Source: Thecamonas trahens ATCC 50062
Lineage: Eukaryota > Apusozoa > Apusomonadida > Apusomonadidae
Reading direction: 5' to 3'
Assembly (NCBI RefSeq): GCF_000142905.1
Contig: NW_013657676.1
Location: 1-64,000, forward strand
DNA length: 64,000 bases
Part shown: positions 19,901 through 31,929 of the stretch, piece by piece
How the letters are laid out: every line of letters starts with the position of its first letter
Numbering within the stretch: position 1 is the first letter of the stretch
The notes under the pieces: model-generated
The model's input: the letters and a program-made list of their open reading frames with translations, nothing else
The model's database searches: none
Told to the model about the DNA's origin: nothing
Translations under genes and position numbers: made by a program

Positions 19901-22900
19901 TGCAGTCCAGGTTTGGCGTGTAGGATCCAGTCGACGAGTACGGTGAGGGCATGGATATGGTGCCTGTCGAGCCGGACGGCACGATGGTAGTGCCAGCGCA
20001 AGGAACAGTTTCCGGCGGCGCCGGGGCGGGCGTTGGCATCGGTGTCGGTGCAGGCGTCGGCATGGGTGTGGGGGCCGGTGTGGTTATCATCCAGTGAACG
20101 ACAAAGCCGTGGCCGGCGACATCGGTGTCTGAGGTGAACCGCAGGCTTCCGTCACCAGGGATAGTCGGCAGCGACGGCAGCGTAGTGCCAGAGTAGGCAT
20201 CGCCAGTCGAGAGGGTGAGGAAGTCGTGGTTGAGTTCGGTGTTGAACTCGGTCGCCGTGAGCGCAATAGCGGTAGATGGTGGGAAGCCAAACAGCCACGA
20301 GCAGTCAAGGTTCGAACTGTAGTACGTCGAGCTCGAGTACGGAGCCGGCATCATGATGGTGCCTGACGTACCCGAGTTGATGACAGCAGTGCCGGCGCAG
20401 GTATGAGGTGCCGGTGTTGGACCAGGCGTCGGGGCCGGCGTCGGCGAAGGCGTCCCACTGCATGAGACCACTGCGGTAAAGTCGATAATAGTCGTTCCGC
20501 GTGCGGTGTGGTAGTCGCTGCCGGTCGGCGGGTTCGACGGCGTTGCTGCAGAGTTGAACGCCCACGCAACCAGATTCGGGCCGGCCACAATGTCGCGGTC
20601 CTGGCTATCGCCAGTCACAAGCGCCCGTGTGAAACGCGCCTGTAGCACGCCGCCAAAGTTCATCACCGTCACATCCGTCAAGTCGTTGACAGTATCCACG
20701 GCCACAGGACCAGATCCGGCCCCGCGATGTGTGTCCAGAAGGTACGGCGTTGCACCGTCCACGTACGCAAACGCAAAGTCGCCATTCGCCATCGAGGTTG
20801 ATGAGGGGACAAAGCCGAGCCCAATCCAGCCGGTATTCGCCGGAACCGACATACCCAAAGTGATGAGGGTGTCGGAAGAGGTGATCGGCTGCCAGTAAAC
20901 ACGCATGCCGTGAGTGCCGACGTCGATGCACGACATGGTGCTGAAGCTGGGGGTCGGAGCCGGAGTCGGGGGCGGGGTCGGGACCGGAGTGGGGACCGGA
21001 GTGGGGGCCGGGGTCGGGGCCGGAGTGGGGGCCGGGGTCGGGGGCGGGGTCGGGACCGGAGTCGGGGCCGGAGTCGGAACTGGCGCGGGCGTTGGCGCGG
21101 GCGTCGCTGCGCATGACGATGTAGCCGTAAAGTCGATCGTCACAGTTCCGCGCGCCGTGTGGTAGTCGCTACCGGTCGGCGGGTTCGACGGCGTCGCTGC
21201 AGAGTTGAACGCCCACGCAACCAGATTCGGGCCGGCCACAATGTCGCGGTCCTGTCCATCCCCGGTCACAAGCGCCCGTGTGAAGCGCGCCTGCAGCACA
21301 CCGCCAAAGTTCATCACCGTCACATCCGTCAAGTCGTTGACAGTATCCACGGCAACAGGACCAGATCCGGCCCCACGATGTGTGTCCAGAAGGTACGGCG
21401 TTGCACCATCCACGTACGCAAACGCAAAGTCGCCGTTTGCCATCGACGTCGACGACGGTACAAAGCCCATGCCGACCCAGCCGACGTCAGTCGGCACCGA
21501 GAGCCCAAGCATGATCTCCGAGCTCGCGCCGGTGATCTGCTGCCAGTACACGCGCATGCCATGGCTGCCGACCTCCATGCACGACAGGCCAGAAAGAATG
21601 GTACCAGGGGTGGGCGCAGGAGTAGGCGCAGGTGTCGGCGCAGGTGTCGGCGCGGGTGTGGGAGGCGGGCTCGGTGGAGGCGGGCTCGGAGTAGGCGGAG
21701 GCGTGGGCTCTCCACCCGTCGTGCCGCCGCTCGTCCCGCCACTCGTTCCGCCACTCGTTCCGCCGCTGCACGACATCACAGCAGTAAAGTCGATCATCTC
21801 TGTTCCCCGCGCCGTGTGGTAGTCGCTACCGGTCGGCGGGTTCGACGGCGTCGCTGCAGAGTTAAACGCCCACGCAACCAGATTCGGGCCGGCCACAATG
21901 TCGCGGTCCTGGCTATCGCCGGTCACAAGCGCACGTGTAAACTGCGCCTGCAGCACACCGCCAAAATTCATCACTGTCGTACCTGTGTAGTCACCGACAG
22001 TGTCCACGGCCACAGGACCGGATCCGGCCCCGCGGTGTGTGTCCAGAAGGTATGGCGTTGCACCGTCCACGTACGCAAACGCAAAGTCGCCGTTTGCCAT
22101 CGACGTCGACGACGGTACAAAGCCCATGCCGACCCAGCCCGTGCTCGACGGCACAGACATACCCAGTGTGATTGTCGTGTCAGTACCGGTGATCGGTTGC
22201 CAGTACACCCGCATGCCCTGGCTCCCGACCTCCATGCACGACATGCTGCTAAAGTTGGGCGTCGGGGCCGGCGTTGGTGCGGGGTGGGCGCAGGAGTAGG
22301 CGAAGGAGTAGGCGCAGGAGTAGGCGCAGGAGTAGGCGCAGGAGTAGGCGGAGGCGTGGGCTCTCCACCCGTCGTGCCGCCGCTCGTCCCGCCACTCGTT
22401 CCGCCACTCGTTCCGCCGCTGCACGACATCACAGCAGTAAAGTCGATCATCTCTGTTCCCGCCGCCGTGTGGTAGTCGCTACCGGTCGGCGGGTTCNNNN
22501 NNNNNNNNNNNNNNNNNNNNNNNNNNNNNNNNNNNNNNNNNNNNNNNNNNNNNNNNNNNNNNNNNNNNNNNNNNNNNNNNNNNNNNNNNNNNNNNNNNNN
22601 NNNNNNNNNNNNNNNNNNNNNNNNNNNNNNNNNNNNNNNNNNNNNNNNNNNNNNNNNNNNNNNNNNNNNNNNNNNNNNNNNNNNNNNNNNNNNNNNNNNN
22701 NNNNNNNNNNNNNNNNNNNNNNNNNNNNNNNNNNNNNNNNNNNNNNNNNNNNNNNNNNNNNNNNNNNNNNNNNNNNNNNNNNNNNNNNNNNNNNNNNNNN
22801 NNNNNNNNNNNNNNNNNNNNNNNNNNNNNNNNNNNNNNNNNNNNNNNNNNNNNNNNNNNNNNNNNNNNNNNNNNNNNNNNNNNNNNNNNNNNNNNNNNNN

Positions 22901-25900
22901 NNNNNNNNNNNNNNNNNNNNNNNNNNNNNNNNNNNNNNNNNNNNNNNNNNNNNNNNNNNNNNNNNNNNNNNNNNNNNNNNNNNNNNNNNNNNNNNNNNNN
23001 NNNNNNNNNNNNNNNNNNNNNNNNNNNNNNNNNNNNNNNNNNNNNNNNNNNNNNNNNNNNNNNNNNNNNNNNNNNNNNNNNNNNNNNNNNNNNNNNNNNN
23101 NNNNNNNNNNNNNNNNNNNNNNNNNNNNNNNNNNNNNNNNNNNNNNNNNNNNNNNNNNNNNNNNNNNNNNNNNNNNNNNNNNNNNNNNNNNNNNNNNNNN
23201 NNNNNNNNNNNNNNNNNNNNNNNNNNNNNNNNNNNNNNNNNNNNNNNNNNNNNNNNNNNTACCTGCGTAGTCACCGACAGTGTCCACGGCCACAGGACCG
23301 GATCCGGCCCCGCGAGTGTGTGTCCAGAAGGTATGGCGTTGCACCGTCCACGTACGCAAACGCAAAGTCGCCGTTTGCCATCGACGTCGACGACGGTACA
23401 AAGCCCATGCCGACCCAGCCCGTGCTCGACGGCACAGACATACCCAGTGTGATTGTCGTGTCAGTACCGGTGATCGGTTGCCAGTACACCCGCATGCCCT
23501 GGCTCCCGACCTCCATGCACGACATGCTGCTAAAGTTGGGCTAAAGTTCGGCGTCGGGGCCGGCGTTGGTGCGGGGGTGGGCGCAGGAGTAGGCACAGGA
23601 GTAGGCGCAGGAGTAGGCGCAGGAGTAGGCGGAGGCGTGGGCTCTCCACCCGTCGTGCCGCCGCTCGTCCCGCCACTCGTTCCGCCACTCGTTCCGCCGC
23701 TGCACGACATCACAGCAGTAAAGTCGATCATCTCTGTTCCCCGCGCCGTGTGGTAGTCGCTACCGGTCGGCGGGTTCGACGGCGTCGCTGCAGAGTTAAA
23801 CGCCCACGCAACCAGATTCGGGCCGGCCACAATGTCGCGGTCCTGGCTATCGCCGGTCACAAGCGCACGTGTAAACTGCGCCTGCAGCACACCGCCAAAA
23901 TTCATCACTGTCGTACCTGTGTAGTCACCGACAGTGTCCACGGCCACAGGACCGGATCCGGCCCCGCGGTGTGTGTCCAGAAGGTATGGCGTTGCACCGT
24001 CCACGTACGCAAACGCAAAGTCGCCGTTTGCCATCGACGTCGACGACGGTACAAAGCCCATGCCGACCCAGCCCGTGCTCGACGGCACAGACATACCCAG
24101 TGTGATTGTCGTGTCAGCACCGGTGATCGGCTGCCAGTACACCCGCATGCCCTGGCTCCCGACCTCCATGCACGACATGCTGCTAAAGTTCGGCGTCGGG
24201 GCCGGCGTTGGTGCGGGGGTAGGCGCGGGCGTCGTGCCACCCGTTGTTCCTCCGCTTGTACCACCTGTCGTACTACCACCTGTCGCACTTCCACCAGTTG
24301 TACTGCCGCCAGTCGTTCCAGTTGTCGTGCCACCACTTCCTCCCGTACTCGTCGATGCAAATTCGTCGATGTCTGGTACATAGTCGACGTAATCGTCCAC
24401 AAAGTCGGACGGTGTGCCGCGCGTGTCCACAGACTTGCCTTGCACAGCATAACCACCACTCGTCGTAAACGAGCTCCACTCGGATGCTTGCATCATAAAC
24501 TCAGTGTTGTTGCCCGACGCCGCGTACGCGTACGACCCGGCATCCATCGGTCGCCATACCCATGCGCTGCTCTTGTCCTGGCGGTCATACACATACCCAA
24601 TCCCGTTGAGCATCATTGCCACCGCATACTTTCCAGGCAGGTACTCGTAGCCCCAGTTGGTCGAGTTGGGCTGGATGAAAAACGCAAGATCGCCGTCCGT
24701 CGACCCGACAGGCCCGCGCATCTCGCCAAATCCATGCACCACCTCGTCGGTGCTGCTGTACCGCAGCATGACAAAGTCGTCGCCGGCCCGAAGATCGTGC
24801 TTGTACGGCTGCGCATCCGCGGCAGACAGTCCGTCGTTCGTGCCGTCGACCACGTACGTGTGGTTGCGCATCATCCAGTCCCACACCTCGCCGTCCACAA
24901 GCACGTTGCCTGCCACAAACGGTGGAGGCGGCGGAGGGGGCGGAGGCGTCGTACCACTCGTCGTGCTACCACCAGTCGTACTGCCACCAGTCGTACTACC
25001 ACCAGTCGTACTGCTGCCAGTCGTGCCACCACTGCCACCTGTGCTCGTCGACGCAAACTCGCCGATGTCTGGCACATAGTCCACGTAGTCATCCACAAAG
25101 TCCGATGGCGTTCCACGCGTGTCCACAGACTTGCCGTTCACCAGCAGATCGCCACTCGTCGTAAACGTGCTCCACTCTGAAGCTTGCATCATAAACTCGG
25201 CATTGTTGCCCGACGCCGCGTACGCGTACGACCCGGCATCCATCGGCCGCCACGCCCATACACTGCTCTTGTCCTGGCGATCGTAGACATACCCAATCCC
25301 GTTGAGCATCATTGCCACCGCAAACTTGCCCGGCAGAAACTCGTAGCCCCAGTTGGTACTCACAGACGGCTCGATGAAGAACGCAAGGTCGCCGTCGGTC
25401 GACCCGACAGGCCCGCGCATCTCGCCCAGCGCCTCGACCTTGCTTCCGTCGCTGTCAAACCTCAGCAGGACAAAATCGTCGCCTGCCCGCAGATCGTGCT
25501 TGTACGGCTGTGCGTCTGCAGCAGAGAGTCCGTCGTTCGTCCCGTCGTTGACAAGTGTGTGGCTCTTGGCCAGCCAGTCCCAGTCCTCGCCATCCACAAG
25601 CACCGAGCCAGCCACATAGGGCGGTGGTGGGCTCGGCGGTGGGCTCGGTGGTGGCGGGCTCGGCGGTGGCGGCGGGCTTGGCGGTGGTGGCGGCGGGCTC
25701 GGCGGTGGTGACGGACTCGGTGGCGGTCTCGGCGGCGGCGGCGGACTCTGCGTCGCAAACTCGCCGATGTCAGGCACATAGTCGACATAATCGTCCACAA
25801 AGTCGGACGGTGTCCCGCGCGTGTCCACAGACTTGCCATGTACCAGAAGATCGCCGCTCGTCGTAAACGAGCTCCACTCGGACGTCTTCATCGTAAACTC

Positions 25901-27166
25901 GGCGTTGTTGCCCGACGTCGCATAGCCAAAGCTTCCAGCCGACATCGGCCGCCACGCCCATGCATTGCTCTTGTCCTGGCGATCGTAGACATACCCAATC
26001 CCGTTGAGCATCATCGCCACCGCAAACTTGCCCGGCAGAAACTCGTAGCCCCAGTTGGTACTCACAGATGGCTCGATGAAGAACGCAAGGTCGCCGTCGG
26101 TCGACGCCACAGGTCCGCGCATCTCGCTCAGCGCCTGGACCTCGCCTGCGTCTGCAGCAAAGCGAAGGCGAACAAAGTCGTCGCCAGCCCTCAGCTCATT
26201 CTTGTACGGCTGTGCGTCTGCAGCAGAGAGTCCGTCGTTCGTTCCGTCGTTGACAAGTGTGTGGCTCTTGGCCTGCCAGTCCCAGTCCTCGCCGTCGAGC
26301 ACCACGTCGCCAGACTCGTACGGCGGCGGCGGGCTGGGTGGTGGTGATGGCGGAGGCGGGCTCGGCGGAGGAGGTGGCGATGGCGGCGCCGGAGGTGGCG
26401 ATGGCGGCGGAGGGTATGCAAACTCGCCAATGTCAGGTACATAGTCGACAACATCGTCGCTAAAGTCGGCGGTCCCCTTGGTGTCCGTCGACACGCCGTA
26501 CACCTCGTACTGGCCTGCGCCAATGGTAAACGTCGACCACGCCGCAATCGCCACCCGGAACTCAACCACTGTCGAGACCCAGGCATGTTCGTACTCGGAT
26601 CCGCTCGCAAGCGCCTTCCATGCCCACAGAGTGCCCGTCCCTGGTCCATCGTACACGTAGCCGATGCCGTTGAGCATCATAGCCACTGCAAAGACGCCCG
26701 TCCGGAACTCGTATCCGCGATCGGTCCCACCTGACGGCACAATAAAGTATGCCAGATCACCTGGTGCAGACTCACTCGATGGTCCCTTCATCGTTGTTGT
26801 TGCATAAACAGACGTCGTGTCCGACGCGTACCGTAGCTGAAGAAAGTCGTCGCCCCCCGCAAGCGGGTGCTTGTAGGGCGCTGGATCCGCGTTGCGGAGG
26901 CCGTCGTTGAACCCATCATCTCTACTTGTGTGCGGCACAGATCCCCACTCGGAGCTGGAGCCGTCAATCACAATGGCAAGCTCGTCGGCGGCAAGCCTAG
27001 CTGCATCTTCGCCTCTCCCGCTGTCGCCCGCTCGCTTGTTCTCTGCCTGCGCGCGTACTGCCCCATCATCCGAGGCGACATCGCCGAGAACGCCTAGGCA
27101 CATCATCGCCAAGCAAACAAGAACAAGTACCGTAACAATACCCTTGTACTGCACTGCTGGCCCCAT
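16908..27166 (-). CDS. Giant single-pass surface protein with CBM9/DOMON-like, DOMON and CUB domains (assembly gap inside)
   Basis: Starts at the ATG at 27166 with a signal peptide (VTVLVLVCLAMMCLGVLG). Order: four related domains opening with a DG-x-x-x-x-W motif and containing AVAMMLNGIGYVYD; Pro-rich SPPPP and Ser/Thr/Gly linkers; a tandem run of DOMON domains (GWVGMGFVPSSTSMANGDFAF) joined by (APTP)n linkers; two CUB-like domains (PYSSST to LDCSWLF; PYSSTG to LDCTWQF); two more DG-W domains (VDGLVDDWTG, IDGIDAEWSA); a Leu/Cys-rich transmembrane helix (18085-18178); and a 390-residue Ser/Arg-rich cytoplasmic tail. DOMON and CBM9-like folds bind haem or sugars; CUB domains bind protein or glycan. 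A receptor or adhesin is inferred. The frame breaks near 22282 (G missing) and at 23530-23541 and about 23313, all around the gap. About 3,400 residues. Confidence 0.8.
20455..24190 (-). repeat. Tandem DOMON-encoding DNA repeats, about 650-bp period
   Basis: Near-identical units start (minus sense) near 24190, 23540, 22255, 21590 and 20940. The outer units differ mainly at third positions, while those beside the gap are almost identical. The 23540-to-22255 step is about two periods, so one more unit is probably hidden in the gap. Confidence 0.85.
22497..23259. other. Assembly gap of 763 N
   Basis: Lies inside the DOMON repeat run. Flanking sequence on both sides is repeat unit, so the gap was caused by near-identical tandem copies. 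Its length may be an estimate. Confidence 0.99.
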
Positions 27167-27714
27167 CTTTGATCTTTGTGGTTACCGTTCGACGTTGGGT
27201 GTACCAGCTCGCGTCAACAGCCGCCGAAATGGCACCAAAGCCGAACAAATCCAAAATCATGCCCAGCCGATCGATCCAGCCCATTCTCTCCCGCACCTGC
27301 TGCCCACCTGCTCCTGCCCTACCAAACGCGACATGGGGCATATCTCCATCGGCGATCAAGACGCGCTTGGCAGATAGTCTGGCCGTCTAAACTACCAGCC
27401 AGTCTCCTTCTCATCGCTTGCCATCGCGCTGTTGCGCCCCGCATCGTTGCGCCCCGTGCTGCCGCCTGACGCTGGCCGGGGCGAAACGAAATGGTGGTGC
27501 GGCACAGGAAAACTGCACATTTCAATTGCCGGGACACTCCCACTAACCCGCACCGTCCCATGCTGCCATCACACGTTGTGGTTCCATAGCCCCGCAACGC
27601 AGACCCACTGTCTCGGGCCAGCACCTAGCTCTCGTCGTAAAGGTAAGCCCGCTGTATCCGCTGGTCCTGTTCGGCAAACGGCAGGAACAACAGAAACAAC
27701 AAGCAGGCTTCTTG
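27167..27714. other. Spacer upstream of the surface-protein gene
   Basis: 548 bp without a supported gene. It lies between the start of the surface-protein gene and the 3' end of the Ser-rich unknown gene, both on the minus strand, so it should hold the promoter of the former and the 3' flank of the latter. No clear motif was found. Confidence 0.4.
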
Positions 27715-28323
27715 TCACCTCATCTCGGGCGTGCCGACGGCGACCGCGCCTCTGTCCGGGAACAGCTTGATCTGGGTAAGATAATTGCGTCGGAACGCAT
27801 CAGGGTGCTTTGGCACAATGACCCCGGTCCGTGACGGTTTGACCAGTGCAAGCTCCTGTAGAGACTGGTAGGACGGATCCAGCCGGAGCGAACCGTCAAA
27901 CTGGCGCAACTCACGCTGCTGCGCCCGCGCGTACGCCGCGTACGCCGCGTCGCCGTCCCCATCGCCTGAACCGGGCAGCGGCGCTACAGATCCTGTTTCA
28001 AACGACCTGATAGCCACAATCGACTCGAGTTCGACTTTGTCTGCCACCAGCGCCTCGCCCATCGCCTGCACCGACGGAAGCGACAACGAGCTGATCAATC
28101 CGGCCATGCTGCTACTGCAGCAGCTACTGCTGCTGCTGCTCCTGTCAGCGCTCGACTCATTCCATATCTCATCCTCCTCCCCGCACTCATCCGCCGACGT
28201 CTCGTTCCCAGTGGTGCCAAAGGCAAAATCGTTCGCAGCGTCGGTCTCGTTGCTACAAGGCAGCGCCTTGTGGGCAACCGAGACGTACCGCACAAACCGC
28301 TTGAGCGAGGCTTGGATGAGCAT
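27715..28323 (-). CDS. Unknown serine-rich protein
   Basis: 202 residues from an ATG. Not recognised. The N-terminus (LIQASLKRFVRYVSVAHK) could form an amphipathic helix. Residues 30-75 are Asp/Glu/Ser-rich with a poly-Ser/Cys run. The C-terminal 110 residues have ordinary composition (VELESIVAIRSFETGSVAP, LRLDPSYQSLQELALVKPS, RRNYLTQIKLFPDRGAVAVG). Coding bias matches its neighbours, which supports a real gene. It is divergent from the CEP162-like gene and shares the spacer with E2F-type sites. Confidence 0.6.
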   Translation of the reverse strand: MLIQASLKRFVRYVSVAHKALPCSNETDAANDFAFGTTGNETSADECGEEDEIWNESSADRSSSSSSCCSSSMAGLISSLSLPSVQAMGEALVADKVELESIVAIRSFETGSVAPLPGSGDGDGDAAYAAYARAQQRELRQFDGSLRLDPSYQSLQELALVKPSRTGVIVPKHPDAFRRNYLTQIKLFPDRGAVAVGTPEMR

Positions 28324-28587
28324 GTGCAGCAGGAGTCACGAAAAGCAAACAATGCACACACGCGCGCGCACGCGCGACACAGCAAACACACTATGTCCCC
28401 CCCCCCCCCCTTCCCCTCCCCCCTTCCCCTCTCTCCCTCATCAGGCAGTCGCAAACAGAGAGTCACTCGCGCCAAAATGACTTGCATTTTTGGCGCGCAA
28501 AACCAGCGCCACTTCACCACCACCACCACACCACCACCACCGCTACCACCACCACCACCCCCGCCTACATAGGGGGGAAGTCTCACC
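28324..28587. promoter_or_regulatory. Divergent promoter with two E2F-type sites
   Basis: GCGCCAAAA at 28469-28477 and TTTTGGCGC at 28488-28496 form an inverted pair 10 bp apart. The second lies in the near-palindrome TTTTTGGCGCGCAAAA (28487-28502). Both match the E2F/DP consensus TTTSSCGC. They sit 90-120 bp before the + start at 28588 and about 150 bp before the minus start at 28323. A run of C at about 28391-28403 lies between. Cell-cycle (G1/S) control is inferred. Confidence 0.6.
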
Positions 28588-31500
28588 ATGGACATCTCTG
28601 CTCTCTCCTCCTCGGCTTCTTCCATTCCAGACGACTTTGAAGCTTTCCTTGATGCTTCCATCTCAGACTCGGAGCCTGACATGGACCTTGGCGCTGGTCC
28701 TGGCGCTGGTCACGCCGCCAATGGTGGCACTGCCAAGCCGCGATATGCGTGGGAAGCCATGGCGCCTGCCTTTGCTGAGAAGAGCTCGTCCGTCACCACC
28801 ACTCGCCCTACCTCCTCTGCTCGTCCCGTCACCGCATCGACGACTACTCGCTCATCATGGATGACTCAGCGCTCAGCCTCCCGTCCCGCCACCGCCGCGC
28901 CTGCGCAAAGTGCGTCAAAGTGGCTTAAGCCGACTGTGGTCGATGCCCGGCCCCGCGAGCTGTGCCGACGTCAGCCAAGGCCTCGTCATCGGCTTCTGCC
29001 TCGCCATCGCCAGCTTCATCGGTCGCCTCTTCGGTAGCGTCGTGCTCGCTGAACCTATCGCTTTCCATGGACGACGACACGCTTGGCGCCCAACGGTTGC
29101 AGCACCCTACGCCTGCTGAAGTCCCGGTTCTACCTACGCCTGCTGCTGATCTTCCGCCGCCGACCCCGGCGCATGCCGTGAGGTGGTCAGGTGATCGCGA
29201 CGGCTCGTCGGTCTCGCCCGAAGTCTCGCTCATTGCCGCTGGTCCCTTTGACGAGCTCGTCCGCGCCGACGCAGGCGCGCCTGCAGCCCATGAGGCATCC
29301 GCCTCGCCGCACGGTTCGTACTCCTCGCGGTCGCGATCCCGCTCCCGCTCCACCCCACTCTCCGACAAGCTCGAGGAGCTCGCTGCGCTTCGTCTCAGTG
29401 ACGCCGACGACTCGGCAGCCAAGGCAGAGTTCTTTGCTCGCAAAGAACGTGAGGGCCCTGTCAACTACGGCGAGCTCCTTGCCGAAGCCTCGGCCTCTGA
29501 CGACGACTCTGACGCCGGCTCAGTCTCGGGCCTCACCGTCCCGCTTCAGCCGACCCTCTCGGCGACGCCGACTCGCGCCCCAGCGCCGGCTGCGGCCTCG
29601 TTCCGGGAGCCGTCCGCTGAGCTCTCCAACCAGCGCGCCACTGCAGAGCTCCGCGCAGAGCTCACCCGTTTGTATGCCCAGCTTGCAGAGGCCCAGGATG
29701 CCACCGTCCAGGCCAAGGCAGCCCTCGCCCGCCACAAGCGCGAGGCTGAGCGTGCCGCCCGCATCGCCCACGACAAGGCCGACGCCACCATTAAGGGCCT
29801 TCGTGCAGAGGTCGATGAGCTCCGCACAAAGCTCGCTGCCCCTGGTCGTGGCTCTACCCTCCGGGCCACCGCTCTCCGCGACGGCGCCCCGGCCTCGCCA
29901 CGCTCTCGCCCGACGAGCTCTCTCGGCTTGCCGCAGACGTCAAGGAGCAGGAGGCTCTCATCCAGGGCTTCCAGCGCGAGAACGAAAAGCTCTGTGCAGA
30001 AATCAAGGAGCTCAAGACCGCCACCGCCTCGCCCGCAGCTGCATCCCCCGACGCCGCCCCGGCTCGCCGCACACCTGCCCCGGCTTCGCCCTCTGTGCTT
30101 TCCTCGCCCGCACCTTCTCAAGACCCCAACCCTGAGCTTGTCGCCGAGCTCGAGGCGGCTCGCACTCGCGAGCTGGAGCTCAAGTTTGAGCTCGACAAGA
30201 GCCGCAAGGAGAAGAAGGAGCTCGCTGCCCGCGTCGCCGGCATTAACCTCGACACTTACGAGGCGACGCTTGCCGAGCTCGAGGCGCTCAAGGCCAAGGC
30301 TGCTCAGGAAGCCGACGACGCCGCTTCCCGTGTGGCATCGCTCACGTCCAAGCTCCGCTGGTATGAGGAGAACCAGGAGCTCATCGACGCATCCGACGCC
30401 GAGCTGGCCGACGCTCGTGCCACCATCGAGGCACTGCGCCTTCGACTGGCCGATGCCGGCATCAGCAGCCCTGACACCCACGACGATGCTGCCCGCAAGC
30501 GCGCCGCCGCAACCCGCGCTGCCGACAAGCGCCGCATCCGCGAGCTCGAAGCCCAGGTCGCCAACATGGACGAGGTCATCCGCAACCGCTTTCCTGACTC
30601 CATCCCCGAGCTCATTCGTGCTGCTGCTCCGTCGTCCGACGACAACGAGACCATCGCCTTTCTCAAGGGCGAGCTCGAGCGCGTCAACGCCGCCTTTGAC
30701 GCTGCCCAGGACAAGCACTCGCGTGAGCTCCGGGTCCTGCGCCAAAAGCATGAGAAGACCCGCGCGTTCTACGAGCGCGAGCTCGAGGCCGCCGCTGACG
30801 GCGCGCCTCGCCCGCGTCGCAACCCGCCGCCCACACGTGGCCGTGTAGCCGAGCTTGAGCGCACACTTGCCAACGTCCGCTCGCTCTACCAGCGCAAGCT
30901 TCGTGACGCAGACGCCAAAATTGCCCGCCTCGAGGCCCAGGCCTCGGCTCCGCCGCAGGCTGCATCCCGTCCGGCCTCTGGGCCGCCCGGCCGCGTCCGT
31001 GCCCTCCGCACCAAGATCCGGACCCTCGAACGCGAGCTCGCCGAAGCCCGCGCTGCCAATGCCCAACTCCGCGAGCTTGGTGACTCGGCTCCGGACCCGA
31101 TCGCACTCGACGAGCTCCGCGCCCGCAATCGCGAGCTCGCCGAAGATCTCGATGCTGCTCGCGCCGACGTCGACGATGCTCGCGCCGCCGCAAACGCTGC
31201 TGAGCACGCTCACGCCGCAGAACTCAACGCCATCACCACAGCGCACGATGCAGCCATGGATGCGCTCCTCTCCAAGCTCGACACCGCCGAGTGGAGCCGC
31301 CGGGCCAAGAACCAGCCGCCTGCCTCTCCGCCGCCGCCTCCCACCGCTCTGGAGAACAAGGAGAACGACCCAGTCCCGCCCACGCCGAAAGCTCAGCGTC
31401 AGCTCAAGTCACAGGTCGACCTGGTCCTCACCCGCCTCGAGGCTCTCGAGGCTGCTCACTTGGAGCCGAGCCCGGCCGTGCCAGCCCCGCCGCCTCCGGC

Positions 31501-31906
31501 CCCGGTGGCAGCCGACGAAGTCACCGCCGCCCTCGACATGTACCGCTCCAAGGTCTCGAACATGCAATCCAAGCTAGTCCTCGCCCACGCCCGCATCGCC
31601 GAGCTCGAAGAGGCCAACGCCGAGCTCCGCATCGAGGCCTCCAAGCTGCGCTCCTCGCCGGCGCTGACCAACATCGCCAAGCTCGCCCGCAAGATTGAGG
31701 ACATGGAAAAGCGGCACATGCTGCGCGAGCTCGAACTCGAGTCTATCATCGAAGACACCAAGACCTCATCCAAGCTCGACCTCGCCCTCGTCAAGAAAGA
31801 GCACGCCAACCAACTTGCCGCCAAGAACTCAGAAATCGCTATCTTCCAGAACGAGCTCGACTCGCTCCTCGGCACTGTCGACGTCCTCCGCGCCGCTCTG
31901 GTTTAG
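28588..31906 (+). CDS. CEP162: CEP162-like centrosome/cilium coiled-coil protein (two frameshifts)
   Basis: Three successive frames join into about 1106 residues. The N-terminal 300 residues are Ser/Ala/Pro-rich and disordered. Then come long coiled coils: AELRAELTRLYAQLAEAQ; DVKEQEALIQGFQRENEKL; SLTSKLRWYEENQELIDAS; ELEAQVANMDEVIRNRF followed by PDSIPELIRAA; and further coils to the C-terminus. The KEQEALIQGFQRENEKL and R-x-P/F-DS-x-PELIRAA segments are what I recognise from CEP162, which links centriole microtubules to the ciliary transition zone. Breaks near 28950 (CCCC in GGCCCCGCG) and 29890 (CCCC in GCGCCCCGGCC) are each closed by one added C. The E2F-type promoter fits a duplication-linked centriolar gene. 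Confidence 0.78.
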
Positions 31907-31929
31907 CCGCCCGTCCATCAACCACTCGC

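Noticed and set aside
21159..23452. Long + frames across the DOMON repeats.
   Set aside because: Antisense to a domain-rich coding sequence and composed of Arg/Gly/Val low-complexity translation.
20455..24190. CRISPR-like or satellite array in the 650-bp repeats.
   Set aside because: The repeats encode complete protein domains in one frame with linkers; there are no short repeat-spacer units.
29546..31246. 566-residue minus-strand open frame.
   Set aside because: It is the antisense shadow of the CEP162-like coiled-coil gene; high GC third positions leave the other strand open. The sense frame has recognisable motifs.
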